Source of the DNA: Cyclina sinensis
Lineage: Eukaryota > Mollusca > Bivalvia > Venerida > Veneridae
Length of the DNA stretch: 64,000 nt
Assembly: GCA_012932295.1 (NCBI GenBank)
Contig: JAAONU010000011.1
Coordinates: forward strand, 17,072,136-17,136,135
Reading direction: 5' to 3'
Shown: positions 11,918 through 23,154 of the stretch, piece by piece
Layout of the letters: the number at the start of each line of letters is the position of its first letter
Numbering within the stretch: position 1 is the stretch's first letter
The notes under the pieces: model-generated
Databases searched by the model: none
Told to the model about the DNA's origin: nothing
Seen by the model: only the letters and a program-made list of their open reading frames with translations
Made by a program: the position numbers and the translations under genes

Positions 11918-14900
11918 TTATCTATATAGAAAGTCGGTTCTGGCTTGTAATATCATATAACATATTTTACTGCTGGTTTTTAACATGTGTTCACTAGACA
12001 ATACATAGTTAAGCTTATCTTGATCAGTTACATCTTTGAAATTACTATTCATATTATTGGCTTTATTTACCATATCAATTCTAATATGTTCATACAATGG
12101 ACAATAAAATAAGACATGTATTTCATTTTCAACGCCATTTTTACAAATAGGGCATACACGTTGTTCTTCTTTTAATATTTTCATATCTTCCAGTTTCTAA
12201 ACGGATAGGGGCTACTCCGCATCTAAACTTAGCTAATGCTGTTTTATGTTTTCTTGGTATGAACGCACAGGCAACATAATTTTCTAGTCCATAATTAACT
12301 TTAAAGTGTTTGTATGTTCGAAGTTTATTATTGCCTCGACCAGACGGACCTGCTATATTTCTTATATTAAGGTTCCATTCAGTGGTAAAAATATCCATTG
12401 AACCTGCAACAACCTTATTATAGAAATCTCTTGAATATAACTCTGTACAATCATGTACTAAATGTTGTAAATTCAATAATTCTAAGTGCTTCCTAAAAAC
12501 ATATTGCCAATTTCTACATTTATTGGTTCCTTTAGAATCACAGTATTGGAATATCTTAAAATTGGTTCTACTAATATCCATTTTCTTGAGTCTATACCAA
12601 TGCTGGGCCACACATCTCCACTGTTTCACATGTGGAGGCTGCCAACCAAACTCACCATATAGAGCATTAGTTGGAGTGTATCTACCCATTCCCAGGAAAA
12701 ATCTCATTGCTCTAGCTTGCACAGAGTTAATACAAGCATAAGATTTATTTCCCCAAACAGATGCCCCATAAGCAATGAATGGCCAAACTGTACTTTCATA
12801 TAGTTTCATAAACACCTTATATGGAAAGCCACCATATGACTTAAATTTAGCTATGAGCAATCCAAGGGCTCGACCTGCACTTTGAGCAACAGACTTTGCC
12901 ATAAGATTAAAATCAAGGAACTCGGTCAGTAATAAACCAAGGTAAGTATAATTGGCAACAACCTTCAGATTATGGATCCCGCATGTGAAACTATTTGCAG
13001 TTCTGGGTACTGAACTAGGGCGGAAGTGTACAATATTGCTTTTCATTGGGTTAACAATCATATTATTTCTATCACACCAATTATGCAGAATATCTAACAT
13101 AAATTGTAAGTCTTCTTCATTCTCAGCTATTAATACAATGTCGTCTGCATATAAAAGTATACATAATAATTCATTTTCTATCGAAATACCTTTTCCAGCA
13201 GTTTTAATTGCTATAGCAAGATCATTAATATACAGATGAAATAACAAGGGAGATAATGAACACCCTTGTCTCAAACCACATTTTACATCAAACCAGTCTG
13301 TATAATGACCATTTACCCTAACACTTGATGTGACGTTACGATATAATGATTTAAGAGCACTTAATATTTTACCATTCAAACCAATATTTGTGTTACACAA
13401 CTTGTTCCATAGAATGCCTCGACTTATAAAATCGTATGCTTTCTTAAAATCTATAAAGGCACAAAATGTAGATTTCTTTGCCTTTTTTCTAGTATCTATA
13501 ATATTAGTAAGTGAAGATATCTGATCAACTGTACTTCTGTTTTTACGAAATCCATTCTGTTCATCTACTAAAACATTATTCGTCTCAGCCCATTTAGAGA
13601 TTCTATCATTTAAAATGGAACAGTATATTTTATACATGGCACATGATAGTGCTATACCTCTATATGATAAGGGATCCCTGAGATCTGACATATTAGATTT
13701 TGGAATCGGACTAATGATTACTTGTCCCCATTTTGACGGAATAATTCCAGTGCTAAAACATACATTATACAATATATGCAAAAATGAAACTGAACATTCA
13801 TTCTTCAAAATGTCAACTGGGATTGCATCAAAACCACATGCTTTCTCACGCTTTGCTTTATTAATAGCTTTTTTAACTTAAAAAATAGTGATATTTTCAT
13901 TCAAACAATCACAGCTATGAGACGTATGACTTACATTTTCATCACTGTCAACTATTATATCAGTTTGTCTATCAACAAATAAGCTGCTAAAATCAACTTT
14001 CCATTTTGATAACACAGTATGAAGATTATTTGATATTGAACCATCATCACATATTACTTCCATTGGTATACCTTTCTTTTTGGTATGACCAACACCAATC
14101 TTGCCTATAGTCTTCCAAAATTCTTGACCATTATTTTCGCATTCAGTAAGTAATTCATTCTGAAGAGCGACCCAATATGCCCGTTTACACTTTTGGACTT
14201 CACGGTCAAATCCTTTCCTCGCCATAATGAACACACTCTTTACATGGTTTTTATTCGGTCCATTACAATTCTTCAACCAATTTCTTTCAGCTACACACAT
14301 AGAATTCCATAGACAGGACAAAGTGTTGTTCCACCAAGGTTTTCCAACCCTTTTTTTTTTTATTAGAAGAACCATTTTCCAGCCTAACCCTTTTGTATGA
14401 CAATTTGTTATACATTTCTTTTGTCAAAGTATCACACAAATCAGTATAAGCATGATCAATGTCTGTTTGGTTTTGCAAACTTCGTTCTAAATTTAAAACA
14501 GTATTATGTATAGAAGTAACAACATCATTTGTATTTAAAAAAAAAATTTGGGATATTTTTTAAATCAAACTTATCATATTCAACAGTACCATGAACATTT
14601 TGAACACATTGTGTATTATCATCATTTACAAAAGAAGCAAAGTCTACACACCAAGACAAAACAGAGTGGTCTGGGGTGGAGATTGGTACTAAACCACTAA
14701 TCCTCGAGACCTCAGATATCAGCTCAGTGCTTCTTATGACTTTGAAATCTTTAAAAAGGTTTAAATTATCATGAGGAACAATACAATAATCAACTACTGC
14801 TACCCCTTTTGTAGAAATAGATGTATAATCATTGTTTACACAATTACGACAATTAAGAATACACATGTTACTATCAACTAAAAAATCTAGTAATTTATCC

Positions 14901-15457
14901 CCATATGCATTACTTGTAAAATCAACAATATTTCTTTCTGGCAAATTATCTACACCAATAATAAAATCAGAATTGTCTCCAATGCGACTATTAAAATCAC
15001 CACAAATGTGTATAGGACCATCATTCTGATATATATATATGTTAGATAATAAAGTATCATAGAAGTTACTTGCATCTATTTGTCTAGATGAATTAATAGG
15101 TGGTAAATAACACACACAGCTATAAAACAAAAAGTCTGAAAATTTATCTGAAAACTTTAACCATAAAATTCCTTCAGAATTCCTGTCTACAACTTCTATA
15201 TTATAGAAATCTAATAATTCATTTTTGACTAGAAATCCTACACCCCCAGAACCTGATGGAGCATTGATATGTAAATTCTTACGGTTATTACCGAACCATT
15301 TGAAATCATCTAAATCTATAATATCATCATTGCATAAATGTGTTTCGGCTAAGCCCAATATATCATAATTCAAAAATTTGACACATTCTTCTCTTAAAAT
15401 ATAATTGTCACTGTTAAAAGTGTTCCAGCTATTTACATTTCAGAAACCGGAGTAGAC
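11918..15457 (-). pseudogene. LINE A ORF2: endonuclease-reverse transcriptase, broken
   Basis: Directly after the ORF1 TAG, and in its frame, come VYSGF, a TGA (15440-15442) and NVNSWNTF, the start of the APE-like endonuclease. Conserved endonuclease marks include AETHL, CGDFNSRIG and STPDHSVLSW. Homopolymer frameshifts at about 14537-14546 and 14351-14361 and a TAA at 13878-13880 break the linker region. The reverse transcriptase (about 13870-12900) keeps SYRGIALS, FIDFKKAYD, GLRQGCSLSP and LLYADDIVLIA. A frameshift near 12175 precedes the C-terminal CPICKNGVENEIHVLFYCPL knuckle (stop at 11918). The enzyme family nicks target DNA and primes reverse transcription there. Confidence 0.85.
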
Positions 15458-16810
15458 CTATCTTCTATAGCCACGACCATGTCCTCTCTGGCCCCCATAG
15501 CTTCTTCTACGTTGACCTTGACCTCTGTTGCCATGATGACCACCATTTCCATGTGCACGACCATTATCACGACCATTATCATTGTCATCCGACCACTGGC
15601 GCTTATTATACCTGTCTGAATTTGCACTCCTGTGAGTGTTACTTGAATTTTGTTCATTTATACTATTACTTTGATTAGCACTTTGTTTTTTGTAAATTGC
15701 ACCATTATTATGGGTACCACTACCACTATTATGTTTTGGATTATCATCACCACTATGGTATATCGACCTTGAACCACTCCCATGACGAACATTCATGTCA
15801 CGATCTGACTTGTCTGATTGATTACCTCTCCTGTCGCTCTGATATGGGTAACCATGTACAATACGATTACCCCGGATTGATAAATCACTCCCTTTTTCTC
15901 GGAGCGCTTTCACAATCAAGTTCATATTTCTATTAGTTGTTCTCTCTTCCAATGATTGGTCTTTACTGATGAACACATCCCCATACTGACTGCAGTTTTT
16001 CAGATTGTTTTTGACAGACAACACGCGTCTCCTATCTTCGAAAGATTGGAATGTTGCGATGACAATACCTGGTTTTTCACTACTGTCCATGACAAGTTTC
16101 CTCTCGGTCTACAGAACAGAAACACTGATTCCAAGCCCATCTTTTATTAATGAATTGACTTTCATATTCAGATTTTCACCCTCGTGAAAAAGAAGTCCCC
16201 TAATTGCGATGTTTAATTTTCTGTTTTCTTGTGTATTGTTACTTGCACTATCACACACACTATTAACTTTATTATCTAAGTCTGTCATATCTTTTCGGAT
16301 ATCCTTAGTGAAGTCATTGATAGTAGTGGTCAGACTCTCTGTCACCTTTTTTACCTCAGCATTAACTCGTTTATCTATCATATTTCCTATTCTGTGAACA
16401 AGTTTTGATTCTAATGTTGTTTCAATCTTGTCCATGCGATCGTTTAAATCTTTATTCATAGCATAGACATTTTCTGTGAGCTTGTTTATGGCGTTTACAT
16501 TTTCAGTCAATTTCAAGATCAGCATAGACAGATCTTGAGGACCCTGACTCAACGTTGGAACAAACTCTTAGGATTTATCACCTTTCTGTAATAACAATCG
16601 CCTTGTTGACTTATTTGTACCATTTATTAAGTCTGTATTTTCTTTCCCATTGTCACTTTTACACTTTTTCATAGACTGAGTCAACAGTTCATCACTCCTA
16701 TGTCTTTTCCGATTAGAGTTCATATTTCGTTTTGGGGTTCTAAGCACATTATCTACATACTCTTAAGCATCATTCAGAAAGTTCACGTCATTCGTTGATC
16801 CTGTTGCCAT
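15458..16810 (-). pseudogene. LINE A ORF1 (L1-like RNA-binding nucleic-acid chaperone), three in-frame stops
   Basis: The ATG at 16810 (MATGSTNDVN) opens a 450-codon frame with three in-frame stops: TAA at 16763-16765, TAA at 16568-16570 and TAG at 16109-16111. In order, the product has a basic N-terminus; a coiled-coil-like section rich in Leu, Asn and Lys (about 16550-16330); an RRM-like part (RKLNIAIRGLLFHEGENLN, about 16215-16160); a C-terminal domain (PGIVIATFQSFEDRRRVL); and a Gly/Arg/His/Asn-rich tail ending GYRR at 15461. In the family this trimeric protein coats LINE RNA. Each stop is one C-to-T change from a Gln codon, though other origins are possible. The frame ends in TAG at 15458-15460, and the ORF2 sequence continues in the same frame. 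Confidence 0.8.
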
Positions 16811-17205
16811 GTTCAATGACTGTTGTGCAAAGTATCCGATTCAATTGTCTATCCGAACTACTACTACACGCACACAACGCAATCACATAATTTCTCTGTT
16901 CGAACACTTTTGGAGAAGTTGTTATGCACGATTAAAGAATCGACCATAAAATTTCGTTTACCTAATGTACTTTTACTCAAGTCGCCCTGCAACTGCACTA
17001 ACTTCGATCTTTTATCCAAAATTTTCGCTAAAATACAAAATGGCCTCCTAGGTTAGACACCACCAAAAGATGTCGCAAACATTTGATGTTAAAGTAAAAC
17101 TGAAAAGAAATTATTACAATTTTATCTAATTACTCAATTTATTTATAATAAATCCGTCGTGATACGATGCTTTATACATCATTTATTCTCAAAGTTCTCT
17201 TTGAA

Positions 17206-17620
17206 ATGGAGGGGCCAGATCAGCCTAAAAACATTAAATTTCCTAAACGAACGTTTGGGACAAAAAGCCCCGAGCTTAGAGCCTTCAGTCCTGAGTGGTA
17301 TAATTCACATCCTTGGTTACACTATGAAGAGGTAAGTTCATTAATAGTCTTTCCTTTTTATAACTACAAATTCCTACAAGCTGATTCTCGTGATGCCTGC
17401 GACTAATGCCTCAAGTAAGAGATCTTTCTCTGCACTCAGACGTGTTCAAACTTACCTCCGTTCCACCATGTCACAGCAACGTCTGAATCATAACATGTTA
17501 TTACATGTTCACAAAGAAGCTACAGATGGCATTGACGTTGTTGAAGTAGCAAGGGAATTTGTTTGTGATATTGAAGGGCGTGTGGCTCTCTTTGGAAAAA
17601 TATGGCATTGTGGCGTCTGA
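17206..17620 (+). pseudogene. hAT transposase remnant: N-terminal piece joined to C-terminal dimerisation domain
   Basis: The first piece (ATG 17206) reads FPKRTFG...AFSPEWYNSHPWLHYEE, resembling the entry to the TTF/BED zinc-finger region of MYM/TTF-type hAT transposases. It stops at a textbook donor (GAG|GTAAGT, 17332). After a pyrimidine-rich stretch and an AG at 17380, the second piece (17381-17620) reads LILVMPATNASSKRSFSALR...TYLRSTMSQQRLNH, the hAT C-terminal dimerisation motif, ending at TGA. Removing the 49-bp interval would keep frame. The catalytic core is absent, so this is an internally deleted copy. Whether it is spliced is unknown. Confidence 0.75.
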
Positions 17621-17639
17621 TCTGGGTCTGCACTGTTGA

Positions 17640-19640
17640 AATATTCAATTTCTGCACACTCTTTTACAAAATTATGTATTTTGTAAAGATAAATTACAAT
17701 TAGAAATCTTTGACCAATATTGACATTTATTAACATAGATTCATTTCTGATAAAGAATAAGTTAGATGATTCTAGCAATGTTTTTACTATTCAATTTTCA
17801 CAGTGTCCTTCTAAATCTGGCTTAATGCAAGCACACATTTTCAAAATTTTCTTAGCAAGGGAAGGGACACCCCTCCCTTACCCACCCTCCCTTGATCGTA
17901 TATTCCGCGGCCCCTATCGGTAAAAATTGTCTACGCGCCTATTAATTACACTGTGTCATTGTCTTATTATTTACCTGAAAGGTTCAGAGAAAAAAACTTT
18001 TCAACTAAATACAAAGGCAAAAAAAATGAAAAAAAAAAACTTATTCTTACCTGATAATATAAGAAAATATCAAAATTTCAGGACAAGCAGCTTTCTGACA
18101 TACGCTTTCTGCCGCTTCTGTATCTCAAAAACGGTAGTGACACTGGAAACAAGAGTCGCCTGAAGTGCTTAATACTAATACTAAATGAAACGGCAACGTT
18201 TTATTCAATTGATTACAAGGCAACTGTTTCTGAGATTCAGTTCATTTCAGTTGAAATCATTGTCAATCAAAAAAGTTAATATCAGGAAGTCGTTTTAAAT
18301 ACCCTCTTTTTTATATTCAAATTAGTTATTGTTTTATCACTGTTTTTTTTTTTTGTTTTTTTTTTTCATTTTACTGCGTTTAAAATGCTTGCAGGCAAAT
18401 TTGCTCTGTTATTCTTTGAAACATCAAAATTTCTGAAGCTTCTATTTACGTATAAATTTCTTTTTATATACAATATTTCAGCTAGTTTTCCGCGTTATAA
18501 CATGGAGTATCTGTGTCCTAATGGAACTGGTCACAAAACTAGAGTGTACACCCGAACGATAAATAATTAGGAAAAGGAATTTCAGCTTGAAAGATCTACC
18601 GCCAAATATTTCACGGTTTCGAGTTCAGATGTGTATTAATTTTAGTTTGATCATATTTTATTATATATATACACTCAAGCATAATCGATTTTGTATGAGC
18701 TATAATGATTAATTACCTACAAACGGATGGGCCAAAAGTAACTGCAACGATAACTAAGGTAATTAAGTAATAACGAATCTGAACGAGAAACCATGATATA
18801 TTCGACGGTAGATCACGAAAACTGTAAAATCTATTTCCATTCTTACACATATGTATCTTTATTTGGGGCGCAAGTATGTGCACTTCTTACCATATCATTT
18901 TTACGGTTGTTGCTTTTATCTGGCTATTCCTTTTACCCTGGTGTTCATGTCTCACGTGAAAATGAAAAAAACGAGGTCATTTTTAGTTTTTCATTTAATT
19001 TACGTTTTAGCAAATACCTATTATTTTATCATAGTTGAACACCACAATAACAATGTTTGTCAGGTAAAAAAAATACGATCAATTCCTTTTTTGTTTACTG
19101 TCGACGATTAGCGGATAGTGTTAGAATATATATCTGTTTCTCACCAAATGACTTTCATTGGCCATGCTCTTAAACGTAATGGTACTGAGGTGAGCAATTC
19201 AGGGTCTTCTTGGACCTCTTGTTGAAAATAGGTTAAACAAAATTTGTAAGTTTCAAATCTTTCAAGCGTTTTATTTATAAAACTGCCATTTACATTAAAA
19301 GTCATTCTTTTGTGCAACATCACTGTCTATCTTATTGTTTATGGCACGGGTACAGTAAAACCTGCCTTAACAACTGTATGTAATTGACAGCAAACTGCAA
19401 AACAGTCAGTTTGATCATGACCAAAAACAGCAGCTTGTTGAATTTTTTTGTCTTAAACAGCCGCTGATTATCGGCAGCAATTTTAACTTGGCTCTATGTT
19501 TTTCAGATTTGATAGTATTCGTTTAAACACATTTACATCCAATCAATTTGCATTCATTAGGTGAATTTATAACCACAAGAAAAAAAGTTTAATGTTAAAA
19601 AAACTGCTTAAAAGTCATGACATAGCATTGCAGTCTACTC
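17640..19640. other. AT-rich non-coding DNA
   Basis: No supported gene. There are long A and T runs (about 18010-18030, 18340-18370). A C-rich patch near 17865-17910 may belong to a repeat end, but I could not match it within the window. Confidence 0.4.
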
Positions 19641-19654
19641 TTTAATGATTAAAT

Positions 19655-21415
19655 TCTTAGGATGTGAGCAGTAGCAGTACGCAACAGTAGAAAAATGTGA
19701 AGTTGGCGGTAGCACTAACAGCAATAGCAGTAAAGAAAACTGAAGCTGGCAGTAGCAGTAACAGCAGTAGCAATAAGTAAAACGTGAAGCTGACAGTAGC
19801 AGTAACAGCAGTAGCAGTAAAGAAAACGTGAAGTTAGCAGTAGCAGATACAGCAGTAGCAGTAAGCAAAACGTGAAGTTGGCAGTAGTGGTAACAGCAGT
19901 AGCAGTAGACAAAACGTGAAGCTGGAAGTAGCAGTAACAGCAGTAGCAAAAGTGAATTTGGCAGTAGCAGTAAAAGCAGTAGCAGTAGGAAAAACGTTAA
20001 GCTGGCAGTAGCAGTACCAGCAGTAGAAGTATGAAAAACGTGAAACTGGCAGTAGCAGTAACAGCAGTTACAGTAAGCAAAACGTGAAGTTGGCAGTAGT
20101 AGTAAAACCAGTAGCAGTAAGCAAAACTTGAAGCTGGTAGTACTAGTAACAGGAGTAGCAGTAAAGAAAATGTGAAGCTGGCAGTAGCAGTTAAAGAATA
20201 GCAGTAAAGAAAACTTGAAGCTGGCAGTAGCAGATACAGCAGTAGCAGTATGCAAAACGTGAAGTTACCAGTAGCAGTAACAGCAGTAGCAATAGCAAAA
20301 ACGTGAAGTTGGCAGTAGCAGTAACAGCAGTAACAGTAAAGAAAATGTGAAGACGGCAGTAGAAGTAACAGCAGTATCAAAAGTGAAGTTGGCACTAGCA
20401 GTAAAAGTATTAGCAATAGGAAAAACGTTAAGCTGGCAGTAGCAACACCAGCAGTAGAAGTAGGAAAAACGTGAAGCTGGCAGTAGCAGTAACAGCAGTT
20501 GCAGTAAGCATAACGTGAAGTTGGCAGTAGTATTAACAGCAATAACAGTAAGCAAAACTTGAAGCTGGTAGTACCAGTAACAGCAGTTGCAGTAAAGAAA
20601 ACGTGAAGTTGGCACAAGCAGTTCCAGGAATAGCAGTAAAGAAAACTTAAAGCTGACAGTAGCAGTAACAGCAGTAAGCAAAACTTGAAGCTGGCAGAAG
20701 CAGTAACAGCAGTATGCAAAACGTAAAGTTAGCAGTAGCAGTAACAGCAGTAGCAATAGCAAAAACGTGAAGTTGGCAGTAGCAGTAACAGAAGTAGCAG
20801 TGAAGTAAACGTGAAGCTGACAGTAGTTGTAACAGCAGTAGCAGTAAGCAGGAAGCAGACAGTAACAGTTACTGCAGTTGCAGTAAAGAATACTTAAAGC
20901 TAGCAGTAGCTGTCACAGCAGTAGTAGTAAGCAAAACGTGAAGTTTGCAGTAGCAGTAAAAAGTGAAGTTGGGAGTAGCAGTAACAGCAGTAGCAGTTAA
21001 GAATTCTTAAAGCTGGCAGTAGCAGTAACAGCAGTAAGCAAAACGTGAAGCTCACAGTAGCAGTAGGCAAAACTTGAAGTTGGCAGTAGCAGTAACAGCA
21101 GTAGCAGTAAAGAAAACGTATATGTGGCAGTAGCAGTAACAGCAGTAGCAGTAAGCAAAATTGTGAACTTAGCAATAGCAGTACCAGCAGTAACAGTAGC
21201 AAAGACACGGAAGTGTCAGTAGCAGTAAGAGCAGTAGCATTAGCTAAAACGTGATGCTTGCAGTAGCAGTAAGAGCAATAGCAGTAGGAAAAATCTGAAG
21301 CTGGCAGTAGCAGTAGGGGCAGTAGCATTAGGAAAAACATGAAGTTGGCAGTAGAAGTAAGAGCAGTATAAAAATTGTGAAGTTGGCAGTAGCAATTCAC
21401 AAGGACTAGCATACA
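19655..21415. repeat. 44-bp minisatellite, about 40 copies
   Basis: The unit is approximately 'aagctggcagtagcagtaac' plus 'agcagtagcagtaagcaaaacgtg' (44 bp), with internal (cagtag)/(cagtaacag) substructure and frequent small indels and substitutions. Minus-strand translation gives Leu-, Cys- and Tyr-rich frames in all three phases, because 44 is not a multiple of three; these are repeat artefacts, not proteins. Confidence 0.9.
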
Positions 21416-21419
21416 CTTT

Positions 21420-21765
21420 TTACCTTCGACCAGTGACTGTGACCTTGAGCTTAGATCTATGGACCTAGGTCTTACATGCGATACACTGACTTATCAAAGT
21501 GAACAGATATGCCAAGGTATTTTAAATTCCTTCCATACATACGGAATTTATGGCCTGGACAAGGTCTAAATTCAACATTTTTACCTTTGACAGTGACTGT
21601 GACCTTGACCTTTGAGCTAAGAGCCCTGGTTTTACATGCGAAATAGCATTTCATAAAGGTAAAACAATATGTTAAGGTATCATGTATTGAGATGGTATGG
21701 TCTAGACAAGAAAGGGAAGGACAGAGGGACATCAAGATGAATCCAATATGGCCTCCACACTTTGC
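21420..21765. repeat. GTGACCTTGACC-family repeat, second locus
   Basis: TGTGACCTTGAGCTTAGATC at about 21437 and TGTGACCTTGACCTTTGAGC at about 21598 lie 161 bp apart. The shared 'acatgcgaYayac' and 'gtgaac...atatgccaaggtatt' blocks match the family at 2560-3520. The copy directly abuts the 44-bp minisatellite. Confidence 0.7.
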
Positions 21766-22179
21766 ATGTGAAGGTATAATTAAAATTTGATAATACTTAA
21801 AACTGCTCGAAGGAGTTAAAACTATCAAGATATCAAGCAAAAATAAATATGACAGACAAAATGTTCTTTATAAGTTGACAAAATGATAGTAAACATGTTT
21901 TTGTCTTTTAGATGATAAATGGGGTGGTAAATGGCAAAATATTCCTTAGAAATAATAAACTGATAAAATAAAAATATTTTGGCAAGGGCGGGGGGAGGAG
22001 CGGTGGGGGAGGGTAAGAAAAACGTTCTTTAGAAATAGTCAAAAAGATTCAAAATGATTAAGTAAAAAAGACAAAGCGCTGCAAGCTTTGGGGTATTCAC
22101 TGCTTATCCTTATTATAATGCAATACTTGTTCCATCTTAAAAGAAAGTCATTATTGCCAGTAACATGAAATCATGGAAG

Positions 22180-22346
22180 ACGGACAAAACCCCCTACGGA
22201 CAAAACCCCCTACACTGTTTTTTATAGAGTTGACAAAACCCTGTACCCTGTTTTTACAGAGTTGACAAAACCCCCTACATGGATTTATCAGAGTAGACAA
22301 AACCCCCTACACTGATTTATCAGAGTGGACAAAACCCCTTACATTG
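22180..22346. repeat. Left tandem arm of a foldback element (GACAAAACCCC units)
   Basis: There are six copies of GACAAAACCCCCTAC or close variants. The first two are 20 bp apart and the rest about 33-38 bp apart, with spacers such as 'actgatttatcagagtg'. The same units occur reversed at 23968-24083, so the two arms are inverted relative to each other. Confidence 0.8.
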
Positions 22347-22741
22347 TTTTTAATGAAATGTTATTGCAGGACTAATGGGTAAATTAATAAAGGATTTATA
22401 TCACTTTTTTAAAGCAGATGATGATTTGATGTTGAAGGATTATATGATTTAGTTCATCTTTATCAGAAGTCAATCAAACAAGGGGGTCACTTTTTATAAA
22501 TTTTAATAATAATTTTGAAAAAAGTAAAGTTTATTCCTAAAACAATTCATTTCAGTTATTTTAAACTATAACATGCCTTTCAGTTTTCTTTAATTATTTG
22601 AACACAGTTCAAATTTATTAAAAAAAAACAACTTTAATTGTCTCTTTTTATGTCTAACTGAGAAGGATAATTATACATCATTAATGCAAACAACATAATT
22701 ATCAATATTCTATAAAATATTTCATTGAGTTCATAATCACT

Positions 22742-23040
22742 GAAGGAGCGGATGTGGTCCAGTGGTAACGCGCTGGACTGGTAAAGCAGGGGTCCCGAGT
22801 TCGATCCTCCGCCCCTCCACTAACATTACTAATAGTCTTTCGGATGAGACTTTAAACCGAGGTCCTATGTATCAGTGCTATACACTGAGCATGAAAAAGA
22901 ACCAGGGGTGTCTCTGGAATGGGAATGCTTTCTGTATCTTGCACTACCCCCACAACATAAAATAACTAATATCTTCAGGGGGCGTCGATCATATGGGCTA
23001 CCGCTACCGATGTTAAATAAGCTTAAATAGATAGATAGAT
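22742..23040 (+). mobile_element. tRNA-derived SINE with conserved core and (ATAG)n tail
   Basis: The head has box A TGGTCCAGTGG (22755-22765) and box B GAGTTCGATCC (22797-22807), the pol III promoter of a tRNA-like region that begins GGAGCGGATG. The body holds TCTTTCGGATGAGACTTTAA, 'accgaggtcc', 'cagtgctatacactg' and 'aggggtgtctctggaa', resembling the conserved core shared by broadly distributed animal SINE superfamilies (Meta/V-type). The element ends in AAATAGATAGATAGATA. The ORF that could be drawn through it is incidental. Confidence 0.8.
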
Positions 23041-23154
23041 AATCACTTACTTACATTTCACCATTTAGCATAATTGACAACAGTTATAAATTTCATTTGG
23101 CAAATTTTTTTTTTTTTTGAAATTAATAAAAGACAATATTAATGGCTATATATA

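Larger units (their letters stand above)
11174..17050 (-). mobile_element. LINE A: near full-length non-LTR retrotransposon, degenerate
   Basis: On the minus strand the order is a 5' UTR of about 240 bp (about 16811-17050), ORF1 (16810-15458), ORF2 (15457-11918) and a 3' UTR of about 740 bp. The 3' UTR ends in short (CAATAAA)-like repeats that include polyadenylation signals (about 11174-11196). ORF1 carries an L1-type RNA-binding region, and ORF2 has an APE-type endonuclease, reverse transcriptase (LLYADD) and a C-terminal Cys/His knuckle. Both ORFs contain in-frame stops, and ORF2 has frameshifts in A-runs, so it is inactive. The combination fits the L1/Tx1/CR1 group of LINEs; I cannot assign the clade. 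No target duplication was found. Confidence 0.85.

Noticed and set aside
15458..16810. Alternative genetic code (TAA/TAG as Gln)
   Set aside because: ORF2 of the same element also has TGA at a Trp site and frameshifts, the intact BEL/Pao frame and CNRIP1 obey the standard code, and decay explains the stops.
19635..21412. Long Leu/Cys/Tyr-rich open frames on the minus strand
   Set aside because: The 44-bp minisatellite lacks stops in several frames; composition and multi-phase openness show repeat artefacts.
22742..22815. A stand-alone tRNA gene
   Set aside because: It is the head of a SINE: a conserved SINE body and (ATAG)n tail follow directly.
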